Shown here: positions 26,001-34,058 of the stretch, in pieces
Numbering within the stretch: position 1 is the first letter of the stretch
How the letters are laid out: each line of letters begins with the position of its first letter
Source of the DNA: Paraphysomonas bandaiensis
Taxonomy: Eukaryota > Chrysophyceae
Reading direction: 5' to 3'
Assembly (NCBI GenBank): GCA_965644295.1
Contig: CBFFRP010000532.1
Location: 54,224-118,223 of the forward strand
Length of the DNA stretch: 64,000 bases
The notes under the pieces: generated by a model
Databases searched by the model: none
Told to the model about the DNA's origin: nothing
The model's input: only the letters and a program-made list of their open reading frames with translations
Made by a program: the position numbers and the translations under genes

Positions 26001-27488
26001 TCCAAAAAATCTCCATGGCACTATGGCAAATCCGCTTCCTCTGCATCAGGGTCATCGAAGCCTACAATTTCTAGGGATATCTCTCCACTTTTTGAGGGTT
26101 TCAGTCGTACTTTTCATCGAAATGCCTCCGAAAGTAAAATAGGTCATTCTATTGGTATGTCAAGTAAACATGATACTAGAATATGGCAGAACTCGCCAAT
26201 TAAAAATGACAAGTCATCTGACGAAGATAGTGACGGTGATCGCAGAGTAAGGATTGTGGGTTCCACTTCAATCGGAAGTGCTGTGAAAGGGAAGTCTTCG
26301 CGAGAGTTCCCGTGGCAGAAGTCTAAAGGTGGTCTTACTACTCCTCTCAGCTCTCCCACAAATAGTGATCCATCCATTGCCACGCACCTGAGCAGTGAAA
26401 AGTCATCGGAGAGGCTAAAGCCCACACGAGAGGCACCGAAGCACCCTCTTCGTAATGATCAGAGTAGCACTTCACGAGAGGTACCAACGGTTGGTATTCC
26501 TCCGGTGTCGAAGCCACCTCTAATAAAACGCCGTAACACACCTGCTCATGAAAAGGCTGGTATATCGTCTTTGAGGAAACAGAAATTAGTATCGAAATCA
26601 CAGCACACAAGTGTGGCCACGCTTTCTCGTGATGACGTTACTTCTAAAACAAGTCAAAAACTCGCATTCCCCGGTGCGAATAGGATTCCCAGTGCCGACG
26701 ACGATATGTCGTCTGATGATGATAAGGAAAGGAACATTCGGCGTGTAGATAGAGAAACAACACCAAAGCAAAGTAGACCTTCACTTCTAAACTTTTTGGT
26801 TGGAAAAGGGCGTGATAAGAAAGAGGTTGAAGAAGAAGCGGTCATAGTTCCGGTGTCAGATAGTCTCGTACCCCCGAAGCTTGCGACACCTACGACAGCG
26901 AGCGTGACCAGATCAACACCAAAGAATTTAGCGAGTAGACCGTACGGTAGTATGTCATCTATGTCCACTGATGGAAGTCAGTTTCCCGGTTATGACAAAC
27001 AAATGAATACTACCCGGAGTCTATCCCAGAAACGTGGCAAGATCAACAAGGGCACTCTTCGAAAAGGGACTACTCTGGATAGCGTCATTTTATCGTCGGA
27101 TGAAGAAGATGTTGATGACAAGAAGCCGTCATATGTGCGAACTCCTCGTACTATTTCACATTCGGCTTCATCATCCCGTGCCCTTGCAGAAAATGCCCAA
27201 CCGAAATTGCCAAAGCCTCCTACCACGTCCTCGCGTGGTGTGCTCAATAAACGGTCAATCCCGGTCAGTACTTCTAATAGTAGTGTGACAGGAGCACAAC
27301 AAATGCGTCAATCTGGTAGTCAGAGTGGTTTATCATCATCTAGTCCGCGGGCGACGGTCAATCAAGCGAATCGTCAATCACCAGCACGCTCTCCAAGGCC
27401 AAACCCTTTTCGACGAGTCCCTGTACCCCCAGCAGAAAAAGAAACGGTTAAAAAAGATAAGAATTCAAAGCGCTATGATGCACTTTAA
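2050..27488 (+). CDS. Giant C-type lectin / Pro-Thr-x-x repeat transmembrane protein (about 8,462 aa)
   Basis: Two exons. Exon 1 (2050-2503) encodes a signal peptide (MLRPVFLIVFIAFQHAVA) and a C-type-lectin-like domain: CPPDYQLF, CYSF, and the C-terminal C...YICVWP pattern. Exon 2 (2554-27488) restores frame through G|CA and is open for 24.9 kb. Order of parts: tetrapeptide array Pro-[Thr/Ser]-x-x from 2571; nine four-cysteine domains between 8967 and 23453 separated by more tetrapeptides; a juxtamembrane domain (24367-24960); one transmembrane helix (about 24985-25050, with a run of six Leu); and a cytoplasmic tail of about 810 residues ending YDAL at 27485. ATG 2050 is the first Met and starts the signal peptide. 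Inferred role: an extended, probably O-glycosylated, cell-surface adhesion or coat protein with signalling potential. No known protein is recognised over the full length. Confidence 0.8.
2504..2553 (+). other. Intron joining lectin exon to repeat exon
   Basis: GTAAGA at 2504 and AAACAG ending at 2553, with a CTAAT branch-like site at 2536. Removal shifts the frame so that the lectin domain continues into PTGQ repeats. An alternative donor GTAAAA at 2468 has the same phase and gives an 86-nt intron. The intron contains no stop in the upstream frame, so an unspliced message would read on in the wrong repeat frame to 9078. Confidence 0.75.
2571..7430 (+). repeat. N-terminal Pro-Thr-Gly-Gln array with 498-bp higher-order unit
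   Basis: A 12-bp unit encodes PTGQ and near variants (PTSQ, PTAQ, PSTS). Every so often a three-residue PTQ step breaks the four-residue register (SVPTQPTGQ, SIPTQPTGQ). A landmark SGIPSGQ recurs with its GGA codon at 3570, 4068, 4860, 5358, 5856, 6294 and 7419. Three of the intervals are exactly 498 bp (166 codons). This is a higher-order tandem structure still being homogenised. All units keep frame. Confidence 0.9.
7431..24366 (+). repeat. Modular Pro-[Thr/Ser]-x-x array with interspersed globular domains
   Basis: More varied tetrapeptides (SGEP, TCVP, TCRP, TGFP, SSRP) than the N-terminal array, with periodic Cys. From 7431 to about 20400 the DNA consists of near-identical modules. Module pitch measured between domain starts is 2097, 2097, 1725, 2325, 1353, 1353, 1665 and 1485 bp. 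A 372-bp sub-block (31 tetrapeptides, marked by SSRPS[SNI]VPSGQ) is present two, two, one, zero and zero times in the modules of 2097, 2097, 1725, 1353 and 1353 bp. The linkers at 20400-21550, 22140-23060 and 23460-24366 are unique in sequence and look older. Confidence 0.9.
8967..23453 (+). repeat. Nine copies of a 129-residue four-cysteine domain
   Basis: Copies at 8967-9353, 11064-11450, 13161-13547, 14886-15272, 17211-17597, 18564-18950, 19917-20303, 21582-21968 and 23067-23453. Each begins YE[YF]P and ends near LR[GE]AL. Recognisable landmarks are FGGGS, PVVW, LTVDV, IKVN, CTP....C, a third Cys in the FNCFY region, LGGSLTIEVSSTGV and SGPCD. The alternating hydrophobic pattern suggests a beta-sandwich closed by two disulfides (inference). 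The first eight are nearly identical in DNA; copy 9 is clearly diverged. Tyr/Phe varies before CTP: Tyr in copies 1-3 and 7, Phe in 4, 5, 6 and 8. I do not recognise the family. Confidence 0.9.
24367..24960 (+). other. Juxtamembrane extracellular domain of the giant protein
   Basis: About 198 residues between the last tetrapeptides and the membrane helix. It starts FFEIINVVTIQGTQDIFG, has alternating beta-like stretches (VEIISITAV, VTRVRYSAKATM) and a helix-like FADAMKQGLNTTF, and returns to PTFAPTP before the membrane. The pattern resembles SEA-like juxtamembrane domains of mucins in placement and in strand/helix order. I see no clear autoproteolysis site, so this is only an analogy. Confidence 0.45.
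24985..27485 (+). other. Transmembrane helix and Ser-rich cytoplasmic tail of the giant protein
   Basis: A single hydrophobic segment (YWYYYTPGIILLLLLLCC) is followed at once by Cys-Arg-Arg-Trp, a stop-transfer signal. The tail of about 810 residues is rich in Ser, Arg and Lys, and predicted disordered by composition. It carries four related acidic motifs: SSDEDSEKEKSIRKV (about 25826), SSDEDSDGDRRVRIV (about 26214), SSDDDKERNIRRV (about 26708) and SSDEEDVDDKK (about 27091). These match the casein kinase 2 consensus. This suggests regulated cytoplasmic partners, but no catalytic domain is visible. Confidence 0.75.
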
Positions 27489-28005
27489 GGGACTATCGGG
27501 AAAATCCTGAAATTTGGTTGGGTATGACCCACTCTTCAATTTCACTATGTTACAGTGGGTATTGCTACCTTATTAATAAGCGCATTACCTGCAGTTTCAA
27601 TTGCTGTGCTGGAAATAGATTGTGTGTATATATTAGATATGAGAAGAAAATAATGAGTAATTATTGCGCTATTGTGATAGTAGCGTTTTCAGCAGAGTAT
27701 AGAACCGATATGCGTCGTATAAATAGGCGGTTAGTTGATCATGAGTATATGTCTTGTCGTCTCACTTCTGCTCATAGTCGTAAAGTACATTATATCGTAT
27801 CAGTAGTTTGTGTCAATAAACAATTCTCAACGTACATTGTCCATATCATTTTTATGCTTCATAGTCAGCTAGAAACAAATGCTGTGATGTTGGCATCAAT
27901 TAAATTGGCTGATATAGACCCTGAAATCTCGTTTATCCGCGAAATATATCCAACTACTGTGGTATGGATGTGGTAGAAGGTAATTTAATAGGTCATATAT
28001 TGAAA

Positions 28006-28505
28006 GTCTTATTATTAGCAATAGGCGTTCAACACCTGCACCAACTTAGTAGCTAGATGAATGCTAGACAAACTAGTTAGACCTCTACCTGTAACTAATC
28101 AGTACACACTTTTTTTATCCTACTATTTAACGCTACGGAAGCTGCTTGTGCGCCGCCGCAAGCACCAAGGTGCGACCACTTCCGCTCTGAGTTCTTAAGG
28201 TGAACATCCCGGATGCTTGACTTCAGCAGACAGCCCAATATCCCGGTTACCCTTTAGGCGGACCCTGTCCCGGATGCCCTTGAGGTGGGCCCATTTCCGG
28301 ATGCCTGCTTATTCGTCAGGGCCCAAAGACGTCTACACAAGTGACACTTATTGGTGTCCCTTGTACCACACAAGCATTCGGCTATGAGTGGGCAGAAGAA
28401 TATCTGCTGACTATGTTTGCGGCTCAAGTTAGTTTCCCAGAGAAATAACTCCGGTACTTATCCCCCAGAACACCACGAAAAGGTGTGAGTCCGACTTTGT
28501 GAGGG
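28006..28505 (+). repeat. Dispersed repeat, copy A
   Basis: Begins with the family's leading motif TATTAGCAATAGGCGTT, followed by the core TTTAACGCTACGGAAGC, an inverted repeat GCACCAAGGTGC, several CCCGGATGC words, a TTCGTCAGGGCCCAAAGAC block, and CCAGAACACCACGAAAAGG near the end. This copy has an extra internal CCCGGTTACCC...GGCGGACCC segment not seen in copy C. No terminal inverted repeats or target-site duplication are evident by eye. Confidence 0.8.
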
Positions 28506-28935
28506 AATTTAATAGGTCTATACTTTCATTTTTTTTCATATATTGATATGGCATTTCATTCGCTCCCACTATACCGCAACGCAATATTTTTTTATGATCA
28601 CTGGTTTGAGTATGTGTAGTTAGTTCAAAGGGAAATGCTTTAACCGCACACAGAAAGTTAAACAGCAATGCCACTTTAAATTAACTTTGCATACGTAAAT
28701 TCAACTTTCTTACTAATCTTCCGGCTCTAACAATGGGCATATTACTTAATTATGTCAGTATATGTCAGTATTCAATTGCAGGATTGAGTGACGATTTATT
28801 CAACAATAATAGTTATAATTATTTACCAAGCATCCTATTGTGTTGTTATAAACATACTAATATATCTTATATAACATTAGCCGTTGTGTTGAAACAGACA
28901 CTGTACGGATGTAATTCTTACAAGTGTGCGAAAAG

Positions 28936-29410
28936 TGAATGTCTTAATATTTGCAATAGGCGTTTCAGAGTCAGCACTTAGCTCTAATATCCTATATCCT
29001 ACTATATAAAGCTACGAAAGCTCTTTGTGCATTACCGCAAACATCAAGGCGCACTCACTTGCTCTCAAAGCAAAAGTAGTGATTAAGCAGAATGTTGATA
29101 TGCCTGACATATGCTAGCTTCAGGATTTTTGAGTTCTCAAGGTGAATATCCCGGGTGTGTAACTTCAGCAGGCAGCCCAATACCCCGGATGCTCTTGAGG
29201 TGGGCCCATTCCCGGATGCCTGTTTATTCGTCAAGGCCCAAAGATGTCCACACAAGTGATACTAATCAGTGTCCCTTGTACCACACAAGCATTAGGCTAT
29301 GAGTTGCCAGAACAATATCTTCTTTCTATATATGTGTCTCACGTTAGTTTCCCGGAGAAATATGTCCGGTACATATGCCCCAGAACACCATGTAAGGAGA
29401 GTGTTGAGGA
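28936..29410 (+). repeat. Dispersed repeat, copy B
   Basis: Same order of words as copy A (leading GCAATAGGCGTTT, GCTACGAAAGC, CCCGGATGC words, CCCAGAACACCA) but more diverged. It carries an additional block around GCTTCAGGATTTTTGAGTTCT that is shared with copy D and missing from A and C. This defines at least two subfamilies. Confidence 0.75.
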
Positions 29411-29747
29411 AGTATGCCTATTAATTGACCCCTTTTACCAATAATAATTGCATTTATAATTTTTTAAACCTATGAATTTGGCAATTCAATTAATTGTTAC
29501 ACAAGCCTGCTCAATAATGCTTATAAACTTACTACCAGAATCTATAATAGTGACAGATCTGCTGATTTTCTGAAGTTCTGTAGCCCCAAAATTAATAGAA
29601 CAACTAATCGAATAGTTAAGTGGACACTATAGGATCGAAATTAACAGTGATAATGAAGTACATATTATTATTCCAAACGTATATATATTGATGACGCAAA
29701 AAAACTAAACGTGAGTTCTCCTGGATATGAACCGTTCTAGTAGTAAG

Positions 29748-30637
29748 TTACAAGCCTCTCGAAAAATTCAAGGCATCATGTGAGTGTGAGCTGAAATCAA
29801 CATTTTCATCCCAGTAATCTTCATAGCTAGTTGTCGTCGCGGCAGCTCTATTAGGAAATTTTTTCGACGTTGTATCTTCACTCTCTTCATCCCAATAATC
29901 CTCGAACTTCTTGATGCGCTTTCGTTTTGGTACCTTTGTGCCTATTAAATGCTGCTTGTCACCTCGAGTAACATATCTTCTATATACGTAAATCGTCCCC
30001 ATAACAACCCAGGCAGCTACAACAAGACACCCCAGAACAATAAGAATAGTATCCGCGGTCGCTGAAAAAAATCTCGGGTAAGATAACTCCGCCAAAAGCT
30101 TGTTTTGTGTGGGGTTCATAGTTGGGTAGGTGGTGACAGGCGGGGGCGTGGGGCGACCCGAAGGAGCCAATGAAGGGGATTTTGTAGGAGGTGTAGATGG
30201 ACGTTTCGTCGGGCTGACTGTTGGGGTAGGCGTCGGATGACTACGGTATGTAGGTGCCACAGTAGAAGCAGGCGAGGCAGTCGGTATCATGGTTGGCAAA
30301 TCTGTCGGCTGCACATAAACAACATATATTAAAGGAGCACTACACAGCTAAATGCATCATAAGCGTGACATACCGACAGAGTTGGAAATTCAGTAGGCGC
30401 AATAGTCGCATTAACGTCATCATCGCCGTCGTCGTCGCTGATATAATAAGCTACCTCTTCAACGCCTCCTTCTAGTGTATTGTCAGGTGTGTTTCTCTGT
30501 GACATCTCAGTGTCAAGATTCATATTATGATTCCGCCCACTATTAGCTGCAGCCAGTGAGATAAAGAGCAACTGAAGCACATACGACGCTAGCATTAGTA
30601 GGTATCTATATACGCTGCTGATCAGGCAATTCAACAC
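29748..30637 (-). CDS. Small type I membrane protein with Pro/Thr stalk
   Basis: Two exons: 30637-30374 and 30308-29748, intron 30309-30373 (65 nt, GTATGT...TGCAG, phase 0). Product 274 residues. The N-terminus has a hydrophobic signal segment (MLASYVLQLLFISLAAA begins at the second Met), an acidic stretch (SDDDGDDD), then a Pro/Thr/Ser stalk (PTEFPTLS joined to PTDLPTMIPT). There is one membrane helix (ILIVLGCLVVAAWVVMGTIY) and a basic-then-acidic tail. The tail has a duplicated motif FEDYWDE / YEDYWDE. It is built like a miniature of the giant protein without lectin or globular domains. Its partner and role are unknown. Head to head with the FG-GAP gene. Confidence 0.75.
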
Positions 30638-31344
30638 AGCAGATTCCTAAAACTATCAGACATACACGGGATGTGATGCTTTAAAATTCCATGGCATAAA
30701 ATGCAACCTCCTCTGCCGAATGGATCAGAGTTCAGTGGGATTGCAAGCTACTGGGCGCCTCTGTGGATGGACGTACTGTACATACATGTATATATATATA
30801 CAGTATAGTCAGTGCATATATATGCATATGGTACTATATCACTGTATGCCTTCTATTCAAACACTGTATTCTACGTAGTATATTCATATATGGTAGATGA
30901 GGGATACGGAGACTACAAGTATACTGGCTGTACAGCGTGTGTGTATGGGTCAACACACAGAAAAACGCCCTCGTATTTCTATCGAAAATTTGAGGAGGGT
31001 GTCCAAAATTTCATTGTATTCCGGCCTACAGCAGTAGTTAAGTACTGCTGTATGAATGTGTGTGTATATAGCTGGCTGTACTCCATAGTTATACAGCAGG
31101 ATGTATGTGTCGAGGGGTGTGTTTGTTGTTGTTGCTGTGTACATGATTCTGATCTTAGCAGCCCATGTGCTCTGCTCTGCTCTGCTCTCTCTTGTCAGCT
31201 CAGGACACATAGAGCGAGAGGGAGCTCTATGTATATGCATACACACAGTTAAATCTGCTTAACGTGTACATATCCCTTAGGGTATCTTGCAGTATATACC
31301 AGTGACTATAATTGTCGTTTGCAAGAAGCACAATAGGCTTGATT
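30638..31344. promoter_or_regulatory. Shared divergent promoter region
   Basis: Seven hundred bases between the start codons of the stalk protein (-) and the FG-GAP protein (+). A TATATATATA run at about 30790 could serve as a TATA element, but similar runs occur elsewhere. Short open frames here look like chance. Confidence 0.35.
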
Positions 31345-33206
31345 ATGCGGAATATTTTGACTGGTTATCTTGTAGCAGTGGCACTGCAATGCTGCGTTGG
31401 ATTAGAGTACTACAAGAACTACGTAATGAAGCACACACCCAAAGGATATAAGAGTAATTATGAGAGAAAATTGGCATATTCATATGGCAGAGAAGGCGAT
31501 GGGTTTGGCAGAGCAGTGGACATATATGATAATGTTATGCTGGTGGGGTCGTGCTTCTCTGATGAGTCTGGTAGCCAGGCAGGTAGTGCGCATATATTCA
31601 CTCTAGAACACTCTCGTCGAGGATGGAAATATGAATCAGCTCTATGGACCAATGACACTATGGATTACGATTACTTTGGGTGGGATGTGGCGCTACACCA
31701 TAACCTCGCTGCTGTTGGAGCTTGGCAGCATGATGACGGTTTCGAGAACAATGGTGCAGTCTATTTCTTTGAAAAAATTAAATATCAAGGTAGTTCTTTC
31801 TGGAATGCTACTGCCAAGTCCGTTGGGATGCGAAACAATGCGTACTTCGGAATTAGTGTTGCATTGTCGTCAGATGGCAGTTTAGCATATGTAGGAGCAG
31901 CGGGAGCTCCAGGAGATTCAGACAATGTTGGTGCTGTGTTCGTTCTTAGTCGCTGGTCTAATTGGGACAAAGTTACTCGTCTAACACCCGCAGACGGTAG
32001 CGGCTATGATTATTACGGTATCAGTGTGGCATTAGACGATGTTTTAGGCGTTGTGGGTGCCTATGGCCACAATGCCGGAGGAGGAGACGTATCTGGTGCG
32101 GCCTACGTGTACTCAATGGAGTCTGCTGGGGGGGATGTATCACAATGGTCACTTGATGCCAAACTCACTGCGTCGGATGCTTCCGCGGACGATTTTTTTG
32201 GACGAGCAGTTGAAGTATACCAGCAGGTAATCACAGTGGGGGCAGATGGGGCGGATGACTCGGGTAGTGCATCTGGTGCGGCATACATTTTTCACCGTTA
32301 CGAAGGGGCATGGTCTCAGACACAGAAGCTTACTCCTCCAGAGGACAACGCATACGAGTTCTTTGGAGGGAGTGTGGCGATGAATGGGGACTATCTTGTG
32401 ATCGGGGCAGATGGAGACAATCACAATGATGTTCGTACAGGCACAGTGTGGGTGTACGAGCGAAAATTTAAGTGGGATGACGTAGGAGCATCTCTTCTTG
32501 GAGAATGGGAGGTGCTCATTCAGCTTTACGCCTCTGACAGAAGCGGAAGGGACCTCTACGGCTCCGATGTGGCAGTCAGTGGTAATCGCATTGTAGTAGG
32601 TGCAGAGACAGGAGACGGTTATGATTACAATTCCGGTGCTCTCTACGTCTACACACCTGTGCCAAGTGACTATGACTTGTGGTACGGAGATGATACACTT
32701 AGCGCTGGGGCAATCGTGTTGATATCCCTAGCTTGTGCGGCATTTGTGGCAGGCCTACTGTTCGTGGAATACAAAATGAAATTCCTGCAAAGATTTATTG
32801 GGAGTCAGCATTTTTTGCCGGTGGATTTTGACGAGTCTAGACGCGGTGCAGGGGTTAGTTCTGGAACTTCATAGTCACTATAGATATACGCTGCTCTTAC
32901 AGTATTTATGTAGGGAATTAGTATGGATGATTCATCCTCGTCAGGGGTGACATCTTCTCACCGCTTAGCACCTGAACTTCACGATAAGACGATTGAAGCT
33001 TCTAACGTTGACGTCCAGAACCCACTCAGTAACACACTGAGCACCACAGATGTAAGTTGTTTACTGTTGTACAACTGTTGGTTTTTGTAATTTCTTACCC
33101 ATTATTTGCTTTGATATAATTCCAATTTTGACTTATTCTATATCTGTAGTATGCTGAAGACAGTGATGACGACGTAGAGAAATCTCACTCCAAGCTGAGT
33201 CTCTGA
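31345..33206 (+). CDS. FG-GAP (integrin-alpha-like) beta-propeller membrane protein
   Basis: Three exons: 31345-32853, 32914-33051, 33150-33206. Introns are 60 nt (GTTAGT...TGTAG) and 98 nt (GTAAGT...TGTAG), both phase 0. Product 567 residues. ATG 31345 starts a signal peptide (MRNILTGYLVAVALQCCVG). Seven FG-GAP blades follow, each beginning [DE][FY][FY]G-type and ending G[AT]-x-[YFV]-V/I-[YF]. Examples are DGFGRAVDIYD, DYFGWDVAL, DFFGRAVEV, EFFGGSVAM and DLYGSDVAV. One C-terminal membrane helix (GAIVLISLACAAFVAGLLFV) and a Ser/Asp-rich tail follow. Seven blades match a complete propeller, which in this family binds ligands at the cell surface. If the first intron is not removed, the protein ends at 32874 with a shorter tail. 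Confidence 0.8.
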
Positions 33207-34058
33207 ACAATACATTGTATTGCTTCAGATTGATGCCGAGAGGTGGTAGATATGTTAGTAATAATTTACTTGGGAAAGTCGCTTTCGCGCGTTGTTAGGT
33301 AGCATGATTGTTATTGGACAAATATGGTTAATGAAATGCAACATTTCGAAATGCTCTCGGTGTATTTCTATATATTTCCAATTTGACATGCGTGAAGGCA
33401 ATTCCTATTATTACTTTTAAGTTTCGGTAGAAAAGTAGGATAGGATGCACATAATATATTGACTTTTGCTCATTTTATCACTGAGATTGTTGCAGAAAAG
33501 TTAAGTCGTCAGATTATTATTGCATACAAAATTGTGTCTTTTCGCATAAAACTCATCACCAACATCATCATAGCATTCTGATAGCAACCACTGATAAACT
33601 TTCGTCTATTGAATCGTCAGGTACTTTAGTTTCATAGTTATATAGCGATATACGATATAGTATTTTGACTACGGATTGCCGTTTTTCACATTGTATTTAG
33701 CGAATAATTCAGTTCTTTCTAGGGAAACATACGTATTCCAACATAATATCATCGGCTAAAATTTTGGAGCCGAAAGATACTTACTCTAGTAGAACGTAGA
33801 ACTAGAAATCAGGTAGCAGTTACGCATTCACAGATATACGGTGTATAATGCTAGCCGCTGTTTCGTAGAGTGACTACAAAAATTTGGTTCGAGGTTAAAT
33901 ATTTATATTTTTTGGAAAGTCTACAGAATATAGCACACTATCATATCCGTGGCGTTAACGAAACTTCGATCTTAAGTAACAAAACACGTGAAACAAATAA
34001 GTATTTAAAATATAATTTCTTTCCCTACTTCTGCAAGGTAGACCATCGCAGTCAAAGG
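33207..34058. other. Convergent intergenic region, no gene seen
   Basis: AT-rich 0.85 kb between the FG-GAP gene and the TIR/TPR gene, presumably both 3' untranslated regions. No dispersed repeat copy and no coding signal were found. Confidence 0.5.

Larger units (their letters stand above)
27489..29747. other. Convergent intergenic region with two dispersed-repeat copies
   Basis: Lies between the 3' ends of the giant gene (+) and the small stalk protein (-). Two copies of a dispersed repeat fill 28006-28505 and 28936-29410. The rest is AT-rich without a credible gene. A 152-codon open frame just after the giant gene's stop has no supporting features. Confidence 0.6.

Noticed and set aside
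27518-27976. 152-codon open frame directly after the giant gene's stop codon
   Set aside because: Low-complexity AT-rich sequence with no domain or signal. Its position fits the 3' untranslated region of the giant gene.
30812-31252. 146-codon plus-strand open frame and a 98-codon minus-strand frame in the same place
   Set aside because: Both overlap in the short divergent promoter between two supported genes, are Cys/Tyr/Val-rich from low-complexity DNA, and show no family features.
2044-31312. Upstream non-ATG starts (TTG/GTG) for several plus-strand genes, e.g. 2044 and 31312
   Set aside because: In each case an ATG a few codons later begins a proper signal peptide or conserved N-terminus (2050, 31345, 41011, 57748). 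Non-ATG starts are not expected in a eukaryotic nuclear gene.
32854-33206. Separate tiny gene starting at ATG 32923
   Set aside because: It starts only 49 bp after a potential stop of the FG-GAP gene. A GTTAGT...TGTAG intron joins it in frame as the cytoplasmic tail, which is more economical than a separate gene.
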